The position numbers and the translations under genes are program-made. DNA of 64,000 bases from assembly GCA_018366495.1 (NCBI GenBank), contig JAGZHZ010000010.1, forward strand, positions 23,804-87,803, read 5' to 3'. Below, piece by piece: positions 50,419-59,267 of the stretch (position 1 is its first letter; the number at the start of each line of letters is the position of its first letter). The notes below the pieces were generated by a model that saw only the letters and a list, made by a program, of their open reading frames with translations, ran no database searches and was not told the DNA's origin. Source of the stretch: Clostridiales bacterium. GTDB taxonomy: Bacteria; Bacillota; Clostridia; Lachnospirales; Lachnospiraceae.

Positions 50419-52014
50419 ATGAGTCAAACACTTTATTTTAATGGAACAGTCTTAACTATGGAAAATCCGCTCTTTGCCGAGAGTGTTCTCACAGAAAACG
50501 GAAGGATTCTTTTGGTGGGAAATCAGAAAGATCTGATGGAGGCCGCCGATGATGATGTCATTTATTTTGATTTGAAAGGTCAGACCATGATGCCTGCTTT
50601 TCTCGATGCGCATAGTCATTTCTCAGGATATGCTACTTCACTTTTGCAGGTTCCTCTGGACGAATGCACTTCCTCTGAAGAAATCATACAACGGATACAG
50701 CAATTTATCTCTTCCTCTTCCCTGAGCGAAGGACAATGGATCACCTGTAAAGGATATGATCACAACCAGCTTCCAAACCATAAACATATCGACCGTTTTG
50801 TGCTGGACAGAGCTTCCTCCTCCCATCCGATCGTTGTGCACCATAAGTCAGGACATCTCGGTATTTTTAACAGCTGTGCTCTTTCTCGTCTTGGAATCAC
50901 GGAAAATACTCCTGTTCCGGAAGGCGGTATGATCGAGCAAAAAGATGGCGTTTTGACAGGTTATATGGAAGAAAATGCGTTTCTGCAAGTTCTCTCTTCT
51001 GTTCCTATGCCATCTGCCCCTGCTCTTATGGATGCTTTTGTCAAAGCCCAAAGACGGTATGCTTCCTACGGTATTACCACCGTTCAGGAAGGCATGATGA
51101 CAGATTCTCTTGTTCCACTGTATCAGACTCTCCTTTCCAATCATCTTTTGTATTTGGATGTTGTTGGATATGCGGATGCCAAAAACAGTGAAAAAATCTG
51201 CGCCTGCTTTCCTTCCCACCTGCGCCGGTATGAGGATCATTTTAAAATTGGAGGATACAAAATTTTTCTGGATGGTTCACCTCAGGCTCGTACAGCTTGG
51301 ATGCGCACTCCTTATCCTGACTCGGACGGTTACTGCGGATATCCTACGATCTCGGAAGAAGACATTTTTTCTGCTCTTGAAAAAGCTTGGAAAAATGGGA
51401 TGCAGCTTTTAGCTCACTGCAATGGCGATGCTGCCTGCGCACAGTATCTCTCCTGCATTGATGCTTTTGAGGAAAAATTTTTTTCTTTCAAAGAGCTTCG
51501 TCCAGTCATGATTCATTCTCAATTTTTAGATTACGATCAGCTTGACCTCGTCAAAAAACTCAGTGTGATTCCTTCCTTTTTTGCCGCACATGTATACCAC
51601 TGGGGTGACACACACATTCAAAATTTTGGATTTTCACGCGCATCACGTATCAGTCCTGCTGCATCCTCGCTGAAAAAAGAAATCTTATTTACTTTCCATC
51701 AGGATGCTCCTGTCATTGAACCGGATATGATAGAGACCGTCTGGTGTGCTGCAAACAGAAAGACAAAAGACGGAATTTTGCTCGGCGCTCAGGAACAGCT
51801 TCCTGTTTTGGAAGCTCTGAAAGCTGTCACCACACACGCTGCATATCAGTATTTTGAAGAAGAACAAAAAGGAAGTATCGCTCCTGGAAAATTTGCCGAT
51901 TTTGTAATTCTCTCCGATAATCCTCTTGAAATTGAGAAAGAAAATTTACGTTCTATAAAGGTTTGTCACACTATAAAACAAGATCGTATCATCTACTCCA
52001 GCTCTGAAAATTAA
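50419..52014 (+). CDS. Amidohydrolase, YtcJ-like
   Basis: 531 aa metal-dependent hydrolase of the amidohydrolase 3 (YtcJ) type. Metal ligands are in PAFLDAHSHF (about 65-74), then GYKIFLDGSPQ, LAHCNGDAA, IHSQFLD and HQDAPV; the C-terminal small beta domain ends IAPGKFADFVILSDNPLE. It may hydrolyse an N-acyl amino acid or cyclic amide; the substrate is not predictable. The start is the ATG at 50419 after AAAGGAG; the longer frame overlaps the previous gene. It is cotranscribed with the permease upstream. Confidence 0.9.
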   Translation: MSQTLYFNGTVLTMENPLFAESVLTENGRILLVGNQKDLMEAADDDVIYFDLKGQTMMPAFLDAHSHFSGYATSLLQVPLDECTSSEEIIQRIQQFISSSSLSEGQWITCKGYDHNQLPNHKHIDRFVLDRASSSHPIVVHHKSGHLGIFNSCALSRLGITENTPVPEGGMIEQKDGVLTGYMEENAFLQVLSSVPMPSAPALMDAFVKAQRRYASYGITTVQEGMMTDSLVPLYQTLLSNHLLYLDVVGYADAKNSEKICACFPSHLRRYEDHFKIGGYKIFLDGSPQARTAWMRTPYPDSDGYCGYPTISEEDIFSALEKAWKNGMQLLAHCNGDAACAQYLSCIDAFEEKFFSFKELRPVMIHSQFLDYDQLDLVKKLSVIPSFFAAHVYHWGDTHIQNFGFSRASRISPAASSLKKEILFTFHQDAPVIEPDMIETVWCAANRKTKDGILLGAQEQLPVLEALKAVTTHAAYQYFEEEQKGSIAPGKFADFVILSDNPLEIEKENLRSIKVCHTIKQDRIIYSSSEN

Positions 52015-52058
52015 CATTCCGATCTGGAGCGATTTTCGACAGAAAGCGAGGTATTTTT

Positions 52059-52931
52059 ATGTTTTCAACAAAGCAGCAGCGTCATGCTTTCATGCTTGAT
52101 CTTGTCTGCGATATACTTGGGGCAATTTTATATTCGGTTGGTCTTTATACATTTGCTAAGACGGCAAATTTTGCTCCTGGAGGACTCTCGGGTCTTGCCT
52201 TGATTATCAATTATCTCTGGGACCTTCCTATTGGAATTACCACCTTGTTTTTAAATATTCCATTTATTCTTTTCAGCTATAAGCTGGTTGGGAAAAAATT
52301 TCTTTTAAAATCATTAAAGACTATGGTATTTTGTACCATTTTTGTGGATTTTGTATTTCCATACTTTCCGCCATACTCTGGTGACCCGCTTCTCGCCGCA
52401 CTGTTTTCCGGAGTATTTCTTGGAGCAGGGCTTGCCATTATCTATATGAGAGGTTCTTCCACAGGCGGTACCGATTTTCTGACTATGTCCATCAAAGCGA
52501 TTTTTCCGCATCTCTCGCTTGGACTTGTCACCATGGTGATCGACTTATTCGTCATCATCCTTGGATGGCCTGTATTCGGAAATATTGATGCTGTCTTGTA
52601 CGGTTTAATCTCTACTTTTGCTACTTCTATTGTCATTGACAAAATCATGTATGGCATGGGAGCCGGAAAACTTATGATTATCATCACAACAAAAAGCAAA
52701 GATGTGGCTTCTAAAATTGATGAAATCTGTGCGCGCGGTTCTACCGCTATCCGTGGAACTGGAACGTACACAAATACAGAACGCCAGGTTCTGCTGTGTG
52801 CCTGCTCAAAATCTGAAGTTTATAAACTTCACAGCGCCGTATATCATATTGATCCTGATGCATTTATCATGATTACAGAGACAAGCGAAGTCTTTGGAGA
52901 AGGATTTATAGAGCCGACCGCTCCGAAGTAA
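52059..52931 (+). CDS. YitT family membrane protein (DUF161/DUF2179)
   Basis: 290 aa, five to six membrane segments (DUF161) with NFAPGGLSGLALIINYL (about 36-52) and RGSSTGGTDFL, and a C-terminal soluble DUF2179 domain (about 215-285; IIITTKSKDVASKIDEI, GTYTNTERQVLLC). The function is not known in most bacteria. It ends the three-gene plus-strand run and is followed by a strong bidirectional terminator shared with the tRNA gene. Confidence 0.9.
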   Translation: MFSTKQQRHAFMLDLVCDILGAILYSVGLYTFAKTANFAPGGLSGLALIINYLWDLPIGITTLFLNIPFILFSYKLVGKKFLLKSLKTMVFCTIFVDFVFPYFPPYSGDPLLAALFSGVFLGAGLAIIYMRGSSTGGTDFLTMSIKAIFPHLSLGLVTMVIDLFVIILGWPVFGNIDAVLYGLISTFATSIVIDKIMYGMGAGKLMIIITTKSKDVASKIDEICARGSTAIRGTGTYTNTERQVLLCACSKSEVYKLHSAVYHIDPDAFIMITETSEVFGEGFIEPTAPK

Positions 52932-53036
52932 TTCAGATGCTAAGACTTATTAAGACTTATGGCTTTTTATAGTCTGCCTGTTCTGTCAGGGGTGGAAATG
53001 GGAGTAATTGAGAAATAGGGCAGATACTGTAAAATG

Positions 53037-53080
53037 AAAGAGACGGAAAACATTGATTTTTGAATGTTTTCCGTCTCTTT
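53037..53080. terminator. Bidirectional terminator between yitT-like gene and tRNA-Leu
   Basis: Perfect 18-base arms around an 8-base loop, with T-rich sequence on both exits. It ends the plus-strand YitT transcript and the minus-strand tRNA transcript. Confidence 0.9.
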
Positions 53081-53105
53081 TATATTTTACATACCTAAAA
53101 CTGAA

Positions 53106-53189
53106 TGCCGGTGGTGGGACTCGAACCCACACACCCGGATGGATAACAGATTTTGAGTCTGTCTCGTCTGCCAATTCCGACACACCGGC
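53106..53189 (-). tRNA. tRNA-Leu (anticodon CAA)
   Basis: 84 nt. The acceptor stem GCCGGTG pairs with CACCGGC, discriminator A. The anticodon stem ACAGA/TCTGT encloses CTCAAAA, giving anticodon CAA (codon UUG). A long variable arm (class II) and the GTGGG TTCGAGT CCCAC T arm are visible. CCA is not encoded. Its own promoter is at 53219-53247. Short protein-like open frames across this region are not real. Confidence 0.97.
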
Positions 53190-53218
53190 TTTTTTTCTGT
53201 TCCGTTGGAACCTTTATT

Positions 53219-53247
53219 ATAATATCATACAGATTTTTAAATTGCAA
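53219..53247 (-). promoter_or_regulatory. Promoter of tRNA-Leu
   Basis: TTGCAA, 17 bases, TATTAT, 30 bp before the tRNA 5' end. Confidence 0.7.
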
Positions 53248-53283
53248 GTACTTTTTCTTAAATTCCAAATATTTTTTACTTTT

Positions 53284-53312
53284 TGACATTTTCATTAAAA
53301 TCAGCTAAACTG
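53284..53312 (+). promoter_or_regulatory. Promoter of the acyltransferase gene
   Basis: TTGACA, 17 bases, TAAACT, with the start codon 26 bp on. The -10 is covered by a perfect dyad (53296-53320). Confidence 0.7.
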
Positions 53313-53320
53313 ATTTTAAT
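53296..53320. promoter_or_regulatory. Perfect dyad over the acyltransferase -10 region
   Basis: TTAAAATCAG, five bases, CTGATTTTAA. The two 10-base arms are exact complements and cover the -10 box and the probable start point, an operator-like position. Confidence 0.55.
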
Positions 53321-53337
53321 TAGGAGGTGCTTGTTTT

Positions 53338-54369
53338 ATGGAATCTAAAAAGCGAAATTTAAATCTTGATCTCACAAAATGTATCGCTGTTTTTACTGTT
53401 CTGTCCGTCCATTTTTTCTATAATAACGGATTTTATTCCATTCCTGTTTCCACGCCGCGTATGTATCTCATGACAGGAATGCGTACTCTTTTTATGGTCT
53501 GTGTCCCTTTATTTCTTCTGGTAACCGGCGCTTTAATGAATAAAAAGACACTCTCTAGGCGCTATTACCGCGGCATCGTTCATACTCTGTTTATCTACCT
53601 GCTCTCTTGTATCGTCTGTATGGGATTTAACTATTTTTATAAAGGCATTCCGTATACCCCTTTACAGGCGATCCTAAGTATTTTTGATTTCAGTGCCGCG
53701 CAGTACAGCTGGTATGTTGAAATGTATTTGGGTCTGTTTTTGATGATACCATTTTTGAATCTCATTTATCAAAATCTGACAACAAAGCGTCAAAAACAGA
53801 TTCTGGTTCTCACTTTTTTAGCACTGACTTCACTGCCCACTGTGATCAATTATTATAAGGAACTCATTCCTAATTGGTGGCAGGGATTTTATCCTATTTC
53901 CTATTATTTTTTAGGTGCTTACTTAAGCGAATATCCCGTTTCAATGAAGAAACGCTTCTTAACTCTTCTTCTGTTCATTTGGGTTATTTTCTGCACCATA
54001 TTTAATATCCATTTTTCTTATGGTGAAAAATTTGTATGGGAAATTTATAATGGATGGGGTGGATTTCAAAATGTTGTTTCTTCTGCTCTTTTATTCGCCT
54101 TGATTCAAAAACTGGATTTATCCAGGCTGCCTTCTCTGATTAAAAAGGTAATGATACAGATTTCTGTCCTCTCATTTGGAACATATCTCGTCTCTTACAT
54201 TTTTGACCAGATATTCTATCAAAAATTAAATCAAACCGTTTTATTTATGGAGGACCGTCTGATTTATTATCCTCTGATCGTTCCAGCTGTATTTATCTGT
54301 TCCCTTTTCGTATCACAGTGTTTCCAGTTTTTATATCAGCTTATTTTCAGGAAACAAAAAAAACGCTGA
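53338..54369 (+). CDS. Membrane acyltransferase (acyltransferase 3 family)
   Basis: 343 aa with about ten membrane segments. Family signature near the N-terminus: LDLTKCIAVFTVLSVHFFY, in which the His (about 24) is the essential catalytic residue, and an Arg-containing TGMRTLFMVCVPLFLLVTG. Such proteins O-acetylate surface polysaccharides, teichoic acids or peptidoglycan. The family C-terminal segment with several Trp and Tyr is present. Start after AGGAGGTG. Monocistronic; convergent with lysA. The acceptor is unknown. Confidence 0.88.
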   Translation: MESKKRNLNLDLTKCIAVFTVLSVHFFYNNGFYSIPVSTPRMYLMTGMRTLFMVCVPLFLLVTGALMNKKTLSRRYYRGIVHTLFIYLLSCIVCMGFNYFYKGIPYTPLQAILSIFDFSAAQYSWYVEMYLGLFLMIPFLNLIYQNLTTKRQKQILVLTFLALTSLPTVINYYKELIPNWWQGFYPISYYFLGAYLSEYPVSMKKRFLTLLLFIWVIFCTIFNIHFSYGEKFVWEIYNGWGGFQNVVSSALLFALIQKLDLSRLPSLIKKVMIQISVLSFGTYLVSYIFDQIFYQKLNQTVLFMEDRLIYYPLIVPAVFICSLFVSQCFQFLYQLIFRKQKKR

Positions 54370-54386
54370 AAATTTATTGCAAAAAG

Positions 54387-54443
54387 AAAAACAGTGCCGG
54401 CAGAAATCATCCATGGGAGGTATTTCTATCGGCACTGTTTTTT
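54387..54443. terminator. Bidirectional terminator between acyltransferase and lysA
   Basis: Outer arms AAAACAGTGCCG and CGGCACTGTTTT with inner AGAAAT/ATTTCT pairing, at a convergent junction; T-rich on both exits. Confidence 0.85.
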
Positions 54444-54453
54444 GTATTGTATC

Positions 54454-55728
54454 TTATTCCTGAATCATTTTTTCATAGATCGGGAAACAGTCAAATGTTG
54501 CAAAATAATCCTTCGCTGTTTCTGCTCTTCGAATCAGCTGTACGCTTCCATCTTCTTTTAAAAGAAGTTCCGCTGACTTCAATTTTCCATTGTAGTTATA
54601 TCCCATGGCAAATCCATGAGCTCCTGTATCATGAATAACGAGATAATCTCCCTTTTCAATCTCAGGAAGCATTCTGTCAATCGCAAATTTATCATTGTTT
54701 TCACACAAAGATCCCGTTACATCATACAGATGATCACATACTGCATTTTCTTTTCCAAGCACTGTGATATGGTGATATGCGCCGTACATTGCCGGTCTCA
54801 TTAAGTTGACAGCACATGCGTCTACTCCGATATATTCTTTGTGTGTATGTTTTTCATTGATTGCTTTTGTTACAAGACATCCGTACGGTCCCATCATAAA
54901 ACGTCCCAGCTCCGTATAGATGGCAACATCTCCCATCCCTGCAGGCACAAGTACTTCTTCATATACTTTTCTTACTCCTTCGCCAATTTTCATAATATCA
55001 TTTGGCTCCTGATCAGGCAGATATGGAATTCCTATTCCTCCGGAAAGATTAATAAATTTAATATCGGCTCCAGTCTCATTTTTCAGCTCCACCGCTGTCT
55101 CAAATAAAATTTTTGCCAGCATTGGATAATATTCATTTGTCACTGTATTGCTTGCCAGAAATGCGTGAATTCCAAATTCCTCTACACCTTTTTCTTTCAT
55201 GATACGGAAAGCTTCAGAAATCTGCTCTCTTGTCATTCCATATTTTGAATCTCCAGGATTATCCATAATATCATTTGTAATTTTAAATGTTCCCCCCGGA
55301 TTATAGCGGCAGCTCATCTTCTTCGGCAGTTTTCCAAGCGTCTCCTCTACAATCTCAATATGTGTAATATCATCAAGGTTAATGATTGCGTTCAGATCAG
55401 CCGCCTTTTTAAATTCTTCTACCGGTGTATCATTGGAAGAAAACATGATATCGTCCCCTGTTGCTCCGATTGCATCAGACATCATAAGTTCTGTCATGGA
55501 AGAACAATCGCATCCGCAGCCATATTCTCTCAAAATCTGAATCAAAAATGGATTTGGGGTGGCCTTTACCGCAAAATATTCTTTATATCCTTTATTCCAG
55601 GAAAACGCATCGTTCAGTGCCTGAACATTCTGCCTGATTCCTTTTTCATCGTATAAGTGAAATGGAGTCGGATATTCCTTTACCATTTCTTTTACTTGTT
55701 CCAGTGTTACAAAAGGCTGTTTTTTCAT
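54454..55728 (-). CDS. lysA: Diaminopimelate decarboxylase
   Basis: PLP enzyme that turns meso-diaminopimelate into L-lysine. It is 424 aa. The PLP lysine is in YFAVKATPNP (about residue 53); other features are GCGCDCSS, NPGGTFKI, NLSGGIGIPY, TELGRFMMGPYG and HDTGAHGFAMGYNYNG, the last matching the DAPDC C-terminus. The length and motifs fit DAP decarboxylase; related ornithine- or carboxynorspermidine-decarboxylases would differ in the C-terminal motif. Own promoter, start after GAGGAGCG. Confidence 0.9.
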   Translation of the reverse strand: MKKQPFVTLEQVKEMVKEYPTPFHLYDEKGIRQNVQALNDAFSWNKGYKEYFAVKATPNPFLIQILREYGCGCDCSSMTELMMSDAIGATGDDIMFSSNDTPVEEFKKAADLNAIINLDDITHIEIVEETLGKLPKKMSCRYNPGGTFKITNDIMDNPGDSKYGMTREQISEAFRIMKEKGVEEFGIHAFLASNTVTNEYYPMLAKILFETAVELKNETGADIKFINLSGGIGIPYLPDQEPNDIMKIGEGVRKVYEEVLVPAGMGDVAIYTELGRFMMGPYGCLVTKAINEKHTHKEYIGVDACAVNLMRPAMYGAYHHITVLGKENAVCDHLYDVTGSLCENNDKFAIDRMLPEIEKGDYLVIHDTGAHGFAMGYNYNGKLKSAELLLKEDGSVQLIRRAETAKDYFATFDCFPIYEKMIQE

Positions 55729-55775
55729 TTTCAGTCGCTCCTCATTTTCATATACTTCATCGTACGAAATTTATA

Positions 55776-55804
55776 ATTATACTAAAATTTTTACATTTAA
55801 TCAA
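55776..55804 (-). promoter_or_regulatory. Promoter of lysA
   Basis: TTGATT, 17 bases, TATAAT, about 50 bp upstream of the start codon. Confidence 0.75.
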
Positions 55805-55842
55805 AATATACTCATCCTTCTGCTTCTTGTCAAGACTTAATA

Positions 55843-57786
55843 TCAAAAAAACGACTGTACGCGACGAGAAGTGTCTATCAGATGATTGTACTGCAGGGAA
55901 GCATACTCGTCTCTTTCTTCCTGTAATACTTTTTCATCCAGCGTATGATAACCGCCATTCTGGTCAATAAATACATTTCCTGTCAGAACCGGAATCGTCT
56001 TTCTCAGTTCATTTAAGTAAATATGATAATCACTCATCGGAAGTCCTGTTTTTTCCATCAGAAGACCGCTTAGATAATTCACACTGATTTTGTCAACAGT
56101 TTCTTCTTCTATGTCATAGTTCGCCCATATCACAAACGGAACAACATATCCTTTCTGAAACTCTTCCAGAGAGGACTCTCTGTCAATCCCGTTTAAGTTC
56201 AAAAGAGGATTTGTGATATAATCTGAAGGCTGATGATCGCCAAACATCAGAATTACTGTTTTCTCTTTCTGATCTTCAAAGTAATCCAGTAATTCTCCAA
56301 ATGCCTCGTCACTCTTTTGAATCAGCGTCAGGTATTTTTCCACAGCCACAATCTGTGTTGTTTTCTCTGGAAATTGAGTCAGCTCAATCGTTGGCTCAAA
56401 TCCCGGATAATCTCTGCTGTATCCCCCATGATTCTGCATGGTCACTTCAAATAAAAACAAAGGTTTCCCTTTTTCTTTTGATTCATACTGTTCTATAATT
56501 TTTTTGAATGCCTCACGGTCACTTACATATTCACGAATCTTTTCCGGATTCTCAAAGCTGTCCAGAAACAGCGCCTGATCAAATCCAAAATACTGATAAA
56601 CTTTTTCACGGTTCCATCCCGAAGCATAATATGGATGAATTGCTGTTGTTGCATAGCCCATATTTTTTAGATGGCTTGCCAGACTTGGTGTCTCTTTGTG
56701 CAAAAATTGCTGATATGCCACACTTCCGGAAGGTAAAAATGCACAGCTGTCTCCCGTTAAAAATTCAAACTCTGTATTTGCTGTATTTCCCCCTTTTACT
56801 GAGACAAACAAATTTCCCTTTACTGTATTTTCCTTTAAACTGTGGATATTCGGCATATAATCTTCACTCGTCTCAAAATCTGCCACATATGATAAATCTG
56901 CAAATGCCTCATTCATGATAACAATCACATTTGGCTTTTCCGTATCATCATCGGATTGTTCTTTCTTTTCGTCTATCTCCTGTTCGATTTTCTCCACCAG
57001 CTCAACAGAATATCCGTCTGGCTCCTCTACATTCAGATATTTTAAATTTGAAAGAAATGCTCCAAAGAATCCATTGTTGCGATACAGAACAGTCGGTGTA
57101 AACAGTGTGGTATCAAATCCTACCAGATCTGAAATCTGATCCATCTGAATTCCTTTGAGGTAACCTGCCATACAGATACAGGACAGCAGAAAGCCTGCCA
57201 ATTTACATTTTCGCTTTGTGATCGTTAGCTGTGTTTTCGATGATAAAATGATGATCCAGGCAAAAGCAAGGATCACATATACCAATCGGTATGTAATCGT
57301 AAATTCATAATTGTCCGTAACGGACACTGCTGTTCCTATAGAATACAGATCCCACGGAACAACTGGAGAAGAACGAAAGCTCACCACAAAATAATTGATA
57401 ATCCCCACAATCATTGGAATTACTGTTGCAATCGCATATCCTCTCTTTACACTGCCGGTCAGAAAAGTAAAACCGGCATACAAAATTATATAAAAAATCA
57501 GATTTATCAAAAATATGGGAATGCTTAAGTCCCATGGCACATGTGTATAAAACTCCATACAGCAAAGCGCTGCTATAGGCGCCGCTGCTGCGATCGCTAT
57601 ACTTACTGGCTTTGGAAATTTTCCTTTCCACCAGACTGCTATTCCTGCCAGGACAGAAAAAAAGAGCGATATTGACATTTCAGCAACGTCAAATCCCTCT
57701 CCTTTTCCCGCCAGCAGACTCAAAATACATAACACAACTGCCGTGACTCCTGCCTTGGCAGCTCGTACTTTATAATCTTTTGACAT
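55843..57786 (-). CDS. LTA-synthase-family sulfatase domain protein
   Basis: 647 aa membrane enzyme of the LtaS/phosphoglycerol transferase class. The first 250 residues hold five to six membrane segments; the extracellular domain (about 285-600) has VIVIMNEAFADLS (metal ligand), the nucleophile Thr in KGGNTANTEFEFLTG (about 335), IHPYYASGWNREK, TMQNHGGYS and the metal site MFGDHQPSDY. It probably polymerises or transfers glycerol phosphate onto a membrane or surface glycan. The family also includes polysaccharide phosphoglycerol transferases. It is last in the operon with pyk, a pseudo-rhomboid and corA. Confidence 0.9.
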   Translation of the reverse strand: MSKDYKVRAAKAGVTAVVLCILSLLAGKGEGFDVAEMSISLFFSVLAGIAVWWKGKFPKPVSIAIAAAAPIAALCCMEFYTHVPWDLSIPIFLINLIFYIILYAGFTFLTGSVKRGYAIATVIPMIVGIINYFVVSFRSSPVVPWDLYSIGTAVSVTDNYEFTITYRLVYVILAFAWIIILSSKTQLTITKRKCKLAGFLLSCICMAGYLKGIQMDQISDLVGFDTTLFTPTVLYRNNGFFGAFLSNLKYLNVEEPDGYSVELVEKIEQEIDEKKEQSDDDTEKPNVIVIMNEAFADLSYVADFETSEDYMPNIHSLKENTVKGNLFVSVKGGNTANTEFEFLTGDSCAFLPSGSVAYQQFLHKETPSLASHLKNMGYATTAIHPYYASGWNREKVYQYFGFDQALFLDSFENPEKIREYVSDREAFKKIIEQYESKEKGKPLFLFEVTMQNHGGYSRDYPGFEPTIELTQFPEKTTQIVAVEKYLTLIQKSDEAFGELLDYFEDQKEKTVILMFGDHQPSDYITNPLLNLNGIDRESSLEEFQKGYVVPFVIWANYDIEEETVDKISVNYLSGLLMEKTGLPMSDYHIYLNELRKTIPVLTGNVFIDQNGGYHTLDEKVLQEERDEYASLQYNHLIDTSRRVQSFF

Positions 57787-57805
57787 TTTCTTCCTTCTAT
57801 CTATC

Positions 57806-59242
57806 CTATTTTGCCTCTATTACATGCATCATATTTGTCATTGCGCCTTCTCTGGATACCATATTTGTGGCTGGGTCTCCGGCAGTCAATACAACCATCT
57901 CACCTTTTTGTACCAGCCCTTTTTGGCGTACCAGATGAACAGAATTTTCAATGATTGTCTGCGTCGAAATCTCGCCCATTCCCTTGAGCGGATATACTCC
58001 CCAGTAGAGCTGCATACGCAGCACAGAATCTGTATTTGGAGAAATTGCATAAATCGGCATCTGCGGACGGAAATTTGAGATCAAACGTGCTGTCTGTCCG
58101 GAAATTGTCGGTGTGATAATACATACAGCATTTAAGTTTGTCGCCGTATCTACTGTGGCAAGTCCCACAGCTGATGAAATATTTTGGCTCTCGTGACGTT
58201 TGTTCAGCCTCATCTGGCGCTGAATATCAAGATGTTTTTCTGTATGTTCTGCAATCTTTTCCATCATACGCACTGCTTCAATCGGATATTTTCCCATTGC
58301 TGTCTCGCCGGAAAGCATGATTGCATCGCTTCCATCATAAATTGCATTTGCCACATCTCCAGCTTCCGCTCTCGTTGGTCTTGGATTGCGGATCATAGAA
58401 TCCAGCATCTGTGTCGCGGTGATGACAGGTTTTACCTGCTCATTGCATTTATGGATGATCATTTTCTGAATATATGGTACTTCTTCTGCTGGAATCTCAA
58501 CCCCCAGATCTCCTCTGGCAACCATAACTGCATCAGCGGCTGCAATGATCTCATCAATATTTTCCACACCCTCTGCATTTTCTACTTTGGCAATGATGCC
58601 GATGTGATCTGCATGATGCTCTCTCAAAAGTTTTCTGATCTCCTCAATACATGCCGCATTGCGCACAAATGAAGCTGCAATATAATCAAATCCTTGTTTG
58701 ATTCCAAATAAAATATCCTGTTTATCTTTATCAGTGACAGCTGGAAGATTTACGCTGACATTCGGAACGTTGATTCCTTTCCGCTCACCCAGCTCCCCTC
58801 CGTTCTTTACGATACAGTGGATCTCTTTTGGCATCACTTTTCCCACAATCAATTCAATCAGACCATCATCAATCAAAATGCGGTCCCCAGATTTCAAATC
58901 TTTTGGAAGATCTTTATATGTGATGGAACAGTGATGTTCATCCCCGATCACATCATCAATACAAAGTCTGAAAGCTGCTCCTTCCTTCAGTGTTACCTTT
59001 TTTCCATCCTTTAATAATCCTGTTCGTATTTCAGGTCCTTTTGTATCCAGGATCAATGCGATCGGCTTATCCAGCTCTTCTCTGACGCTTTTTACAAGTT
59101 TCACACGCGCGCTATGTTCCTCATGATCTCCGTGCGAAAAGTTAAATCTTGCCAGATCCATACCGTTTTGCGCCAGATCCATCACAATCTTTCTGTCATT
59201 TGCATTTGGACCCATTGTACAGATAATTTTCGTCTTTTTCAT
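57806..59242 (-). CDS. pyk: Pyruvate kinase
   Basis: Makes pyruvate and ATP from phosphoenolpyruvate. It is 478 aa, the form without the extra C-terminal PEP-utilising domain seen in Bacillus. Motifs: KIICTMGPN at the N-terminus, ARFNFSHG, LDTKGPEIRTG, SFVRN and the metal/active-site segment IIAKVENAEGVENIDEI followed by MVARGDLGVEIP and TATQMLDSM. It starts 25 bp after the rhomboid-like gene, an unusual position within a membrane-protein operon. Confidence 0.96.
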   Translation of the reverse strand: MKKTKIICTMGPNANDRKIVMDLAQNGMDLARFNFSHGDHEEHSARVKLVKSVREELDKPIALILDTKGPEIRTGLLKDGKKVTLKEGAAFRLCIDDVIGDEHHCSITYKDLPKDLKSGDRILIDDGLIELIVGKVMPKEIHCIVKNGGELGERKGINVPNVSVNLPAVTDKDKQDILFGIKQGFDYIAASFVRNAACIEEIRKLLREHHADHIGIIAKVENAEGVENIDEIIAAADAVMVARGDLGVEIPAEEVPYIQKMIIHKCNEQVKPVITATQMLDSMIRNPRPTRAEAGDVANAIYDGSDAIMLSGETAMGKYPIEAVRMMEKIAEHTEKHLDIQRQMRLNKRHESQNISSAVGLATVDTATNLNAVCIITPTISGQTARLISNFRPQMPIYAISPNTDSVLRMQLYWGVYPLKGMGEISTQTIIENSVHLVRQKGLVQKGEMVVLTAGDPATNMVSREGAMTNMMHVIEAK

Positions 59243-59267
59243 ACCATTTCTCCTCTGCTATATCTTC

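Noticed and set aside
53040..53295. Small open frames on both strands across the tRNA
   Set aside because: They read through a clear class II tRNA and its terminator; similar false ORFs are common at tRNA genes.
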